The notes below the pieces were generated by a model. It was not told the origin of the DNA. It saw nothing but the letters and a program-made list of their open reading frames with translations, and made no database searches. The translations under genes and the position numbers were made by a program. From an uncultured Roseburia sp. (GTDB lineage Bacteria; Bacillota; Clostridia; Lachnospirales; Lachnospiraceae), in contig CANONN010000023.1 of NCBI GenBank assembly GCA_947567625.1, positions 1 through 51,902 on the forward strand: 51,902 nt of DNA, read 5' to 3'. Shown piece after piece: positions 46,034 to 51,902 of the stretch (position 1 is its first letter; the number at the start of each line of letters is the position of its first letter).

Positions 46034-46801
46034 CTAAGGCGCAAGCTTAAATACGTCATCCGCGGGATAACCGCCCTTACATTTTTGCATGGCGCGCTGG
46101 ATGCTGTCTGCGGCATTGCCCCAATCCTTATCCTTATTGCGGTAATCGTTTTTTTGCACAAACCATTCCACGTCCTTTTGCACGCGTTCCATATTTTCCT
46201 GCATCAGAGCGAACACTTTTGGATAGAACGCTTGTTTTTGCTGGTCAGACAGTTTTTCTTCGGCTGTTTCCATCAGGTCGCCAAAATGTGGCAGACAAAA
46301 GCCGTGGCTTTTTTCAAAAAGTTCCCGAAATTCTTCATTCTTGCGGTACAGATCAAAAAAAGTATCCAGATAGCGGCGGTAGATAGAAGAAAAATGGCTG
46401 CACACATAACAGGAGGTTTCTTTCTGCGCGACCCACTTGCCCAGCGGCGTCTTTGCCTCTCTGCTTCCGGCGGAAGTGTGCTTCATCCGTTTGAGAAGGT
46501 TTGACTTGTTCGGCGCAAAATTCTTGATTTCCTCTGCAAGCTCCTGATTCAGCTTTCTGATGTGTGTGCTTAAAATCAGGGCGCTTCCCAGGCGATTTCC
46601 GTAATCATACATCATTTTAAAATGATGGCGGCAGAAGCCCGCAGCGTCGGTTTTCTCCCGAATGTCATCCTCCATATAGGCCGAGCCTAAGATAAAGGAA
46701 ATGGCGTGCTGTTCTGCATTGCGCTCCAAAAAACAAAAAGGGCACTCGTCGTTGGCGCCAAATGCGTCGATTAAGGGGATGGTGGCAATATTCTCTTTCA
46801 T
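46034..46801 (-). CDS. DUF6062 family protein, 255 aa
   Basis: Cytoplasmic helical protein of unknown function. Two matched metal-like motifs occur: ECPFCFLE with FCRHHF in the N-terminal half, and SCYVCSHF with FCLPHF in the second half, so it looks like two copies of a CxxC...CxxH module. These could bind zinc or iron. No signal peptide or membrane helix is seen. Start ATG at 46801 follows GAGG by about 7 nt. It has a possible extended -10 promoter at 46861-46869. Neighbours do not suggest a role. Confidence 0.82.
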   Translation of the reverse strand: MKENIATIPLIDAFGANDECPFCFLERNAEQHAISFILGSAYMEDDIREKTDAAGFCRHHFKMMYDYGNRLGSALILSTHIRKLNQELAEEIKNFAPNKSNLLKRMKHTSAGSREAKTPLGKWVAQKETSCYVCSHFSSIYRRYLDTFFDLYRKNEEFRELFEKSHGFCLPHFGDLMETAEEKLSDQQKQAFYPKVFALMQENMERVQKDVEWFVQKNDYRNKDKDWGNAADSIQRAMQKCKGGYPADDVFKLAP

Positions 46802-46860
46802 AGGCGGTCCTCACTTATAATTTGTAGTATATCGTTGCAATCCATAATCAATGATAATTC

Positions 46861-46869
46861 ATTATATCA
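46861..46869 (-). promoter_or_regulatory. Extended -10 promoter for the DUF6062 gene
   Basis: Minus-strand TGATATAAT, start near 46854, about 53 nt before the start codon. No clear -35 is visible. Confidence 0.4.
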
Positions 46870-46908
46870 CATTTTTGTGCGCCCCACGTCTTTTTTGTAA
46901 CAGTGAAG

Positions 46909-47036
46909 CCGGCTCATTTAAAGTTTGTCTTCGACAAAGAGCCGGATTCCCTCTTGGCTAGATATACGCATTCTTACGGACTTTGCAGCGAGTGCAAAGT
47001 CCTGAGCTGAACAGTTACGAATTGTTCCCCTTTTTT
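46909..47036 (+). other. Cluster of three hairpins ending in a T run
   Basis: Hairpin 1: CCGGCTC (46909-46915) with GAGCCGG (46939-46945), enclosing TTTGTC-TTC-GACAAA. Hairpin 2: perfect 10-bp stem 46978-46987 with 46993-47002. Hairpin 3: GAACAGTT (47009-47016) with AATTGTTC (47020-47027), then CCC and six T (47031-47036), an intrinsic terminator in form. No gene lies just upstream on this strand, so this may be a small RNA or recR leader. Confidence 0.5.
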
Positions 47037-47118
47037 GACAGAGTGCCTTGCGAAATATTGCGGAATCAAGTAAGATAGAAAGCGGGCCGGTACGTGACGG
47101 CAATCGAGAAAGAAAAGG

Positions 47119-47727
47119 ATGGATCATTCCGTGGATTATTATAGTAAGCAGATCAGCCGGCTGATACAGGAGCTTTCCGCGCTGCCCGGCATTGGCGCCA
47201 AAACGGCACAGCGCCTTGCGTTTCATATTATAAATATGCCGGCGGAGCAGGTGCAGGCACTGGCCTCCTCAATGGTAGAGGCGAAACAAAACGTGCGTTA
47301 CTGCAAAGAATGTTATACTTTGACGGACGAAGAATTTTGTCCTATCTGTAGAGATCGCAACCGCAACCATAAAATGATTATGGTGGTTGAGGGCACAAGA
47401 GATCTGGCTGCATATGAAAAAACAGGGAAATATGAGGGGGTCTATCATGTGCTTCACGGAGCCATTGCACCGATGCTCGGCATCGGACCCAATGATATTA
47501 AGCTCAAGGAACTGATGCAGCGTCTCGCCAAAGAGGTCGACGAGGTTATCATTGCCACCAATTCGAGTCTCGAGGGGGAGACAACGGCTATGTATATCAG
47601 CAAATTGATCAAGCCTACCGGTATCAAAGTGACCCGGATTGCCAGCGGCGTCCCGGTCGGCGGCGATTTGGAATATATCGATGAAGTGACTTTACTGCGC
47701 GCGCTCGAAGGGCGTACCGAATTGTAA
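47119..47727 (+). CDS. recR: Recombination mediator RecR, 202 aa
   Basis: Acts with RecF/RecO to load RecA at gaps. A helix-hairpin-helix (LPGIGAKTAQRLA) is followed by a Cys4 zinc finger (CKEC ... CPIC), then a Toprim domain (VVEGTRDLAAYE, ATNSSLEGETTA) and the C-terminal GVPVGGDLEYIDEVTL. The length is about standard. The ATG at 47119 follows a weak purine tract; an in-frame GTG at 47131 would give MDYYSKQI, closer to typical RecR N termini. dnaX, often adjacent, is not in the window. A weak promoter TTGCGA-17-TAAGAT is possible at 47048-47076. Confidence 0.95.
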   Translation: MDHSVDYYSKQISRLIQELSALPGIGAKTAQRLAFHIINMPAEQVQALASSMVEAKQNVRYCKECYTLTDEEFCPICRDRNRNHKMIMVVEGTRDLAAYEKTGKYEGVYHVLHGAIAPMLGIGPNDIKLKELMQRLAKEVDEVIIATNSSLEGETTAMYISKLIKPTGIKVTRIASGVPVGGDLEYIDEVTLLRALEGRTEL

Positions 47728-47856
47728 GTTCCTGTCGAAAACTTTTCTTGAATTCTGTCAGAATACACCAAAATATTTGTACACGCTGTGCTAAGCTTTT
47801 CCCTGAAATATGTTTTCGGAGATTCCACCGGAAATGGCAAAAAGGGGGAAAGCGGA

Positions 47857-49479
47857 ATGATTGAGATTATTCGACAGGAAGAAAATGAGAAAAAGAGAAG
47901 GACATTGCCAAAAGATATTCGCCAGATCGGAAAAACGGATGCTGGCGATCGGATTTACATAGAGAATCAGGTATATCATTTTTTACATACACCGGGACAG
48001 GAAGAGAAAAGCGCTCATGTTTTGCTGGGCAGATTTGAAGAGATCTCTGGAAAATGCTGTGTTTTTATAGAATCGGCCATCCGTTTGACGGAAATGCAGT
48101 TTGAGGGCGGGCTGCCGCTGTGGACAGACCGCACATGGGCATATATTTATAAGCATATCAGTAAGGAACATGACGAGATGTCGATCGTTGGCTGTGCGGT
48201 GGATATACGCGGGCAGCAGCCGGGAATGACCGTTAAATTGGAAGCGATACACCAGAAAAATTTTGGCGGCCCGCACCAAGTCATGCTTTTGATGGACACA
48301 TTGGAGCAGGAGGAAAGTTTCTACGGTAATTATAACGGTCATCTCTATAAGAGAGAGGGCTTCTATATTTACTATGACAAAGATTTGCCGGAAAATATCA
48401 GCATGAGCGTGCATGAGGCTTCACAGGAGAGCGGGGGAGACCGGGAAGCTGCCGGATGGACCATGGAGGAGCGTGAAGGCGCCGGCGACAGGAAGCAGAG
48501 CGAAGCTGCCGGTGAAACGCAGGAGATAAGCGCAGCTTCGTGCGAAGCGGCAGAGAGAGCGCATAAGATCGGGCAAAACGGGCGTGAGCCAGAGGAAGGA
48601 AAGCCCAATATAAAGAAACGGCAACGGGATACCGAAGCAAGCTGGGAGGAGAAAAAAGAAGATGAGCTGCCGGAAGCGCATCGAGAAGAGGAGCCGGAAG
48701 CAGAGCAAGGACGTTGGGAAGCAGAGCTGTTGGGAAGACGCCATGCCAGGGGACAGGCGAACCAGGAGATCAGAGTCGAGGAACTTGGCGGCAGGTCGGA
48801 GACCAGAGATTCACAGAGCAGCCGTTACCGCGAGCGATTAAAGCCCAGAACAAAAAAGCGCCCTGCCGTTTCCTACGCGCCAACGGTGGCGCTGGCAGCG
48901 CTGGTTTGTCTGATGGGTGCCGCCGCCCTGCAAAATCAGAAGAAAGTAAACGAGATGCAAAGCTCAATGGTCCACAGCAGCTCAGAGACTGTTGCAGACG
49001 GTCAGCAGGGACAGCCGGAAAATAATGTGGTGATTGAGACGGTAGGGGGCAATGTCGTGCCGCAGGAGGATGCTGTCGCGCAGGGCGCGGAAAATATGGC
49101 GACGGAGACAATGCCCATCGAGCCGGCGGGGACGGAAGCGACATCGACGGATACCGTAGGTGACGGTCAGACTGAGCCGACAGCGGACCTGGCGGAAAAT
49201 GTGCCGGGAGAACCGAACGAAACGGCTGCGACGCAGACGCAGGAGACAACCGCAGCGGAGACACAGGCGACGGAGACTATGGCTGACGACACCGTAAAAA
49301 CGGAGGCGCAGATTTATCTGGAACAGGGATATTATATCGTGCAAAAAGGGGATAATCTGGCGGGCATCTGCCGAAAAATCTATAAGACGACAGCGATGAT
49401 GGATAAAATTTGCGAGCTCAACAAGATTGAGGACAAAGACGCCATCTATGCGGGGCAGTATCTGGTGTTGCCAAATTAA
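47857..49479 (+). CDS. Membrane protein with degenerate MPN/JAB-like domain and C-terminal LysM, 540 aa
   Basis: Residues about 35-185 resemble an MPN (JAB/JAMM) fold: HVLLGRFEEISG, SIVGCAVDIRGQQPG (from 109), and HQKNFGGPHQVMLLMD, parallel to the IVGWYHSHPG ... VALVID layout of JAMM proteins. The metal-binding His residues are absent (AVD replaces HxH), so it would be a non-catalytic version. A charged, disordered stretch follows (about 190-335), one membrane helix (VALAALVCLMGAAAL, about 342-358), a Thr/Glu-rich spacer and a LysM domain (YYIVQKGDNLAGICRKIY to YLVLPN). Topology suggests MPN-like inside, LysM outside on peptidoglycan. ATG at 47857 follows GGGGGAAAG. Confidence 0.75.
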   Translation: MIEIIRQEENEKKRRTLPKDIRQIGKTDAGDRIYIENQVYHFLHTPGQEEKSAHVLLGRFEEISGKCCVFIESAIRLTEMQFEGGLPLWTDRTWAYIYKHISKEHDEMSIVGCAVDIRGQQPGMTVKLEAIHQKNFGGPHQVMLLMDTLEQEESFYGNYNGHLYKREGFYIYYDKDLPENISMSVHEASQESGGDREAAGWTMEEREGAGDRKQSEAAGETQEISAASCEAAERAHKIGQNGREPEEGKPNIKKRQRDTEASWEEKKEDELPEAHREEEPEAEQGRWEAELLGRRHARGQANQEIRVEELGGRSETRDSQSSRYRERLKPRTKKRPAVSYAPTVALAALVCLMGAAALQNQKKVNEMQSSMVHSSSETVADGQQGQPENNVVIETVGGNVVPQEDAVAQGAENMATETMPIEPAGTEATSTDTVGDGQTEPTADLAENVPGEPNETAATQTQETTAAETQATETMADDTVKTEAQIYLEQGYYIVQKGDNLAGICRKIYKTTAMMDKICELNKIEDKDAIYAGQYLVLPN

Positions 49480-49510
49480 ATATTCCATTTGGAGGAAATA
49501 AAGAGGATAC

Positions 49511-50707
49511 ATGGGTAAAAACGATAAAAGCGGCTTTCACACCGTTAAAAGTGCGGACCATCCAGATTACGAAAAACAGATAAAAATTCATCGGCGTAAA
49601 ATAGTAAGGAGAACGACATTGGCGCTCGCTATTCTGGCGCTGCTCATATCCGGTGCATGGCTGTTCCTCAGCCTGCATCACTATGATGACTATGAGGTGA
49701 TCAATTCTGTCGAGCGCGCCGATACGCAGGGGACGCGCTTTGAGGAGTTTTGCGGGAATATTTTAAAATACAGCAATGACGGCGCTTTTTACACCGACCG
49801 GGACAATGAGCTGATCTGGAATCAGACCTACGAGATGTCAGACCCACGTCTCGCGATGTGCGATGATTATTTGACCATTTATGACAGAAAAGGTACGATG
49901 TTGTATATATTGACGCCAGCGGGTCTTCAGGGGAGTATTGAGACGACGATGGAGATCGAGCAGGTTTGCGTGGCTACTCAGGGCACGGTGGCTGTATTGA
50001 TGCAAAAGGAGTCTACCGGTTATCTGGCTCTATATGATAAGAACGGAAACATTTTAGCCCAGGGCGCCGTTCACGGCGAAAAAGGAGGATATCCGATCGC
50101 AATCGCACTTTCCTATGACGCGCTGAAACTCGCGGTTTCTATGTTGGATTTCAATGACGGGAATGTTAAGACGACAATTGCGTTTTACAACTTTGGTTCG
50201 GTGGGACAAAACGTAGCAGATCATTTGGTGGGGGCTACTTCCTTTGCCGATCTGGTAGTGCCGGAAATCACATTTTTGTCCAAAGACCGCATGATCGCGC
50301 TGGCAGACACCGAGATTATGATATTTGAAGGGACGCAGAATCCACAGGTGACACTGGAAATTCCGCTCGCACAGCAGGCGAAAAGTGTTTTCTATGATAC
50401 CAGATATATCGGCGTGGTGACGATGGACAGTCAGGAGTCGGCGGGGCATCATCTGATCGTTTATGATGAGGGGGGCACCGTTCTGATGGAGCATGACATT
50501 GAAATGGACTATACGGACATTGGATTGCTCTCGAGCGGAGAAATTTGTATTCGCAATGAAAACAGTTGTGATATTTATACTGCCAGAGGAATCTACAAAT
50601 TTCATGCCGATTTTGACGATACATTGTATCAGATACTACCGGGCATGACAGGGCTTCATTATACATTTATCTTGAGCGGGGAGACAAAAAATGTCCGCCT
50701 GAAATAG
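49511..50707 (+). CDS. DUF5711 family membrane-anchored beta-propeller-like protein, 398 aa
   Basis: Short basic cytoplasmic N terminus, one membrane helix (about residues 36-55, LALAILALLISGAWLFLSL), then a long extracytoplasmic domain with repeating short beta strands of WD/PQQ-like character (AFYTDRDNELIWNQTYEM, YLTIYDRKGTMLYIL, YLALYDKNGNILAQG, LIVYDEGGTVLMEH), consistent with a beta propeller. Function is unknown. It starts 31 nt after the LysM protein and precedes CvpA by 29 nt, so these three are probably one operon for envelope-associated proteins. Confidence 0.82.
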   Translation: MGKNDKSGFHTVKSADHPDYEKQIKIHRRKIVRRTTLALAILALLISGAWLFLSLHHYDDYEVINSVERADTQGTRFEEFCGNILKYSNDGAFYTDRDNELIWNQTYEMSDPRLAMCDDYLTIYDRKGTMLYILTPAGLQGSIETTMEIEQVCVATQGTVAVLMQKESTGYLALYDKNGNILAQGAVHGEKGGYPIAIALSYDALKLAVSMLDFNDGNVKTTIAFYNFGSVGQNVADHLVGATSFADLVVPEITFLSKDRMIALADTEIMIFEGTQNPQVTLEIPLAQQAKSVFYDTRYIGVVTMDSQESAGHHLIVYDEGGTVLMEHDIEMDYTDIGLLSSGEICIRNENSCDIYTARGIYKFHADFDDTLYQILPGMTGLHYTFILSGETKNVRLK

Positions 50708-50736
50708 AAACGCAGGAAAAGAGAGGAAAGGAACAG

Positions 50737-51447
50737 ATGAATTGGCTTTTTATTGTAATCGTACTTGTTTTTATTTATTGTCTCTACAAAGGATACCGAA
50801 AGGGATTGCTGCGCATGGTTTTCGCCGTCGCCTCCTGGGCCATTATGCTGGCGATCGTGTCTGTGGGAACGCCGTATGTCAACGATTATTTGACGAATCA
50901 TACAGGGCTCTATGCGCTGCTGGCTGAGCAGTTTGAGGACAGGCTGCAAGAGAGTATCGAGCAGGCAGGCCAAAAGCAATTGGACGCTGCGTCACAGAGT
51001 GAAATGCAGCAGCTGGAGGCAATGGGGATAAAAGTACCGGAGTCGCTTTTGGATAATCTGGTTGATTTCTCTGCCGACACAGCAAATGGTTTTTTGGCGC
51101 AGGGAGGTATATATTCCAATATCGCGCAGAGCCTTGCAGCATTTACGGTTAAAGGGATAGCGACGCTGCTGACCTGGATTTTTGCGGCGCTCGTGGTATC
51201 TTTGATCGCACACATATTGGGAATTGTGTCGAAAATACCGATATTGCGCGGCGTCAACAAATATCTTGGTGTGGCTGCGGGGGCGATTTACGCCCTGCTG
51301 TTGGTTTGGACGCTGTTTAGTGTTACGGCGCTGTGTGCCGGCAGTGAGTTGGGCAGCAACATGATCGGGCTGATTACGGAAAACCGGATATTGACGTATT
51401 TGTATAACAATAATCTTGTGCTGCTGATTTTGTACCGTATGTTGTGA
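50737..51447 (+). CDS. CvpA family membrane protein, 236 aa
   Basis: Four hydrophobic segments (about residues 3-17, 28-48, 130-155 and 176-200) with the CvpA-like N-terminal GYRKGLLRMVFAVASW and a central loop of about 80 residues facing one side. CvpA homologues have been connected with colicin V production and envelope homeostasis; the biochemical role is open. GAGAGGAAAGG precedes the ATG. The gene is last before the rRNA operon leader. Confidence 0.85.
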   Translation: MNWLFIVIVLVFIYCLYKGYRKGLLRMVFAVASWAIMLAIVSVGTPYVNDYLTNHTGLYALLAEQFEDRLQESIEQAGQKQLDAASQSEMQQLEAMGIKVPESLLDNLVDFSADTANGFLAQGGIYSNIAQSLAAFTVKGIATLLTWIFAALVVSLIAHILGIVSKIPILRGVNKYLGVAAGAIYALLLVWTLFSVTALCAGSELGSNMIGLITENRILTYLYNNNLVLLILYRML

Positions 51448-51580
51448 TGATTACCGTGTGGCGGAAAGGAAGTTGATTGTACATAGCTTGTCGTTGGCCA
51501 TGCGCTGCGAGGAAATTGTCTATGCAATTGCGGCCAAGAAACGACAAAAAACTTTCTTTTTGGAAAGTGAAAAACAAATA

Positions 51581-51609
51581 TTGACATTCCTCGAAACGGG
51601 TGCTATTAT
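51581..51609 (+). promoter_or_regulatory. rRNA operon promoter P1
   Basis: TTGACA (51581-51586), 17-bp spacer, TATTAT (51604-51609) with extended -10 TG (51601-51602). An upstream A-rich tract (51571-51580) could act as an UP element. Confidence 0.8.
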
Positions 51610-51715
51610 ATACAAGCTGACCGCCGAGATCATTGCTTACATATACAGTGGTATGTGAGAAAATTCTTGATTGGAATGTTGTGGAAACGAACAAAAATAA
51701 TTAAGAAAAAAGTTG

Positions 51716-51744
51716 TTGACAAATGATTTGCGGCGTGGTATAGT
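51716..51744 (+). promoter_or_regulatory. rRNA operon promoter P2
   Basis: TTGACA (51716-51721), 17-bp spacer, TATAGT (51739-51744) with extended -10 TG (51736-51737), preceded by an A-rich tract (51690-51712). Tandem strong promoters of this kind are usual for clostridial rrn operons. Confidence 0.85.
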
Positions 51745-51750
51745 AAATAA

Positions 51751-51902
51751 GCTGTTAGCAAGACAGACAAGCCGTGGACAATGGCTTGTGAAGATTGTAA
51801 CGAACCTTGATAATTGAACAGTGAACAAACCTTGAAAGATTCTAAAAACAATCACTTCGGTGGTTGTGCGGTTTTCTAAAAACGAGAACCGAAAAGAGAT
51901 TT
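51751..51902 (+). other. rRNA operon leader (16S expected just beyond the window)
   Basis: The transcript downstream of P2 has CTTGATAATTGAACAGTGAA (51808-51827), a typical clostridial rrn leader phrase, an ACAATCACTTCGGTGGTTGT hairpin (51849-51868) and a CGGTTTTC/GAGAACCG pairing (51870-51892) that may take part in 16S processing. No 16S sequence is inside the window. The rest of 51448-51580 shows no gene. Confidence 0.75.

Noticed and set aside
51448-51902. Partial 16S rRNA at the right edge
   Set aside because: The conserved 5' sequence of 16S rRNA is not reached; only promoters and the leader are present.

Overview
The window looks like chromosomal DNA of an anaerobic Clostridia, most likely Lachnospiraceae. 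Pointers are AGGAGG-type ribosome binding sites with several TTG/GTG starts, VanR/VanS-style signalling, DUF6062, DUF5711 and DUF6240 family proteins, BspA-like leucine-rich-repeat surface proteins, and an F-type ATP synthase whose c subunit carries a sodium-type ion site. I assigned families by reading the proteins; no database search was run.

Layout. 1-430: a 55-bp tandem repeat and a small 2[4Fe-4S] ferredoxin on the minus strand. 719-2736: threonylcarbamoyl-AMP synthase, a phosphatase-like protein that lacks its catalytic cysteine, and dCMP deaminase, packed as an overlapping operon. 2756-10139: a complete ten-gene atp operon (two AtpI-type genes, then B-E-F-H-A-G-D-C) behind a strong extended -10 promoter. 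10259-19793: histidine phosphatase, 1-phosphofructokinase-family sugar kinase, a coiled-coil protein of unknown role, an OmpR-type response regulator with a multi-membrane-span kinase, an aconitase-family hydratase, and an AI-2E-family membrane protein. 19913-27994: a TPR plus AAA-ATPase protein, glycogen branching enzyme, and a 1085-residue DUF6240-like protein with a FliK-like tail. A minus-strand N-acetylmuramoyl-L-alanine amidase converges on it through duplicated DNA that codes on both strands.

29147-45832 is the accessory centre: four secreted proteins that share one architecture (signal peptide, variable beta-rich ectodomains, a Ser/Thr-rich linker often built of SQTG repeats, and a lysine-rich BspA-like LRR cassette at the C terminus). 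Two are paralogues arranged head to head across a 668-bp AT-rich segment flanked by a 159-bp inverted repeat. That segment holds one clear outward promoter, a possible 31-codon upstream ORF, and a doubled TTGGTG site that recurs next to a solitary tyrosine recombinase gene at 39677-40879. The other two are about 1,560-1,590 residues long and contain SGNH/GDSL esterase domains resembling rhamnogalacturonan (pectin) acetylesterases. I propose, as inference only, that this is a recombinase-associated, possibly phase-variable surface-protein locus, with the LRR cassette working as a non-sortase wall-attachment module.

46034-51447 returns to conserved genes: DUF6062, recR, a protein with a degenerate MPN/JAB-like domain, a membrane span and LysM, a DUF5711 protein and CvpA. 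The window ends in the promoter and leader of a ribosomal RNA operon, just before 16S rRNA would be expected.
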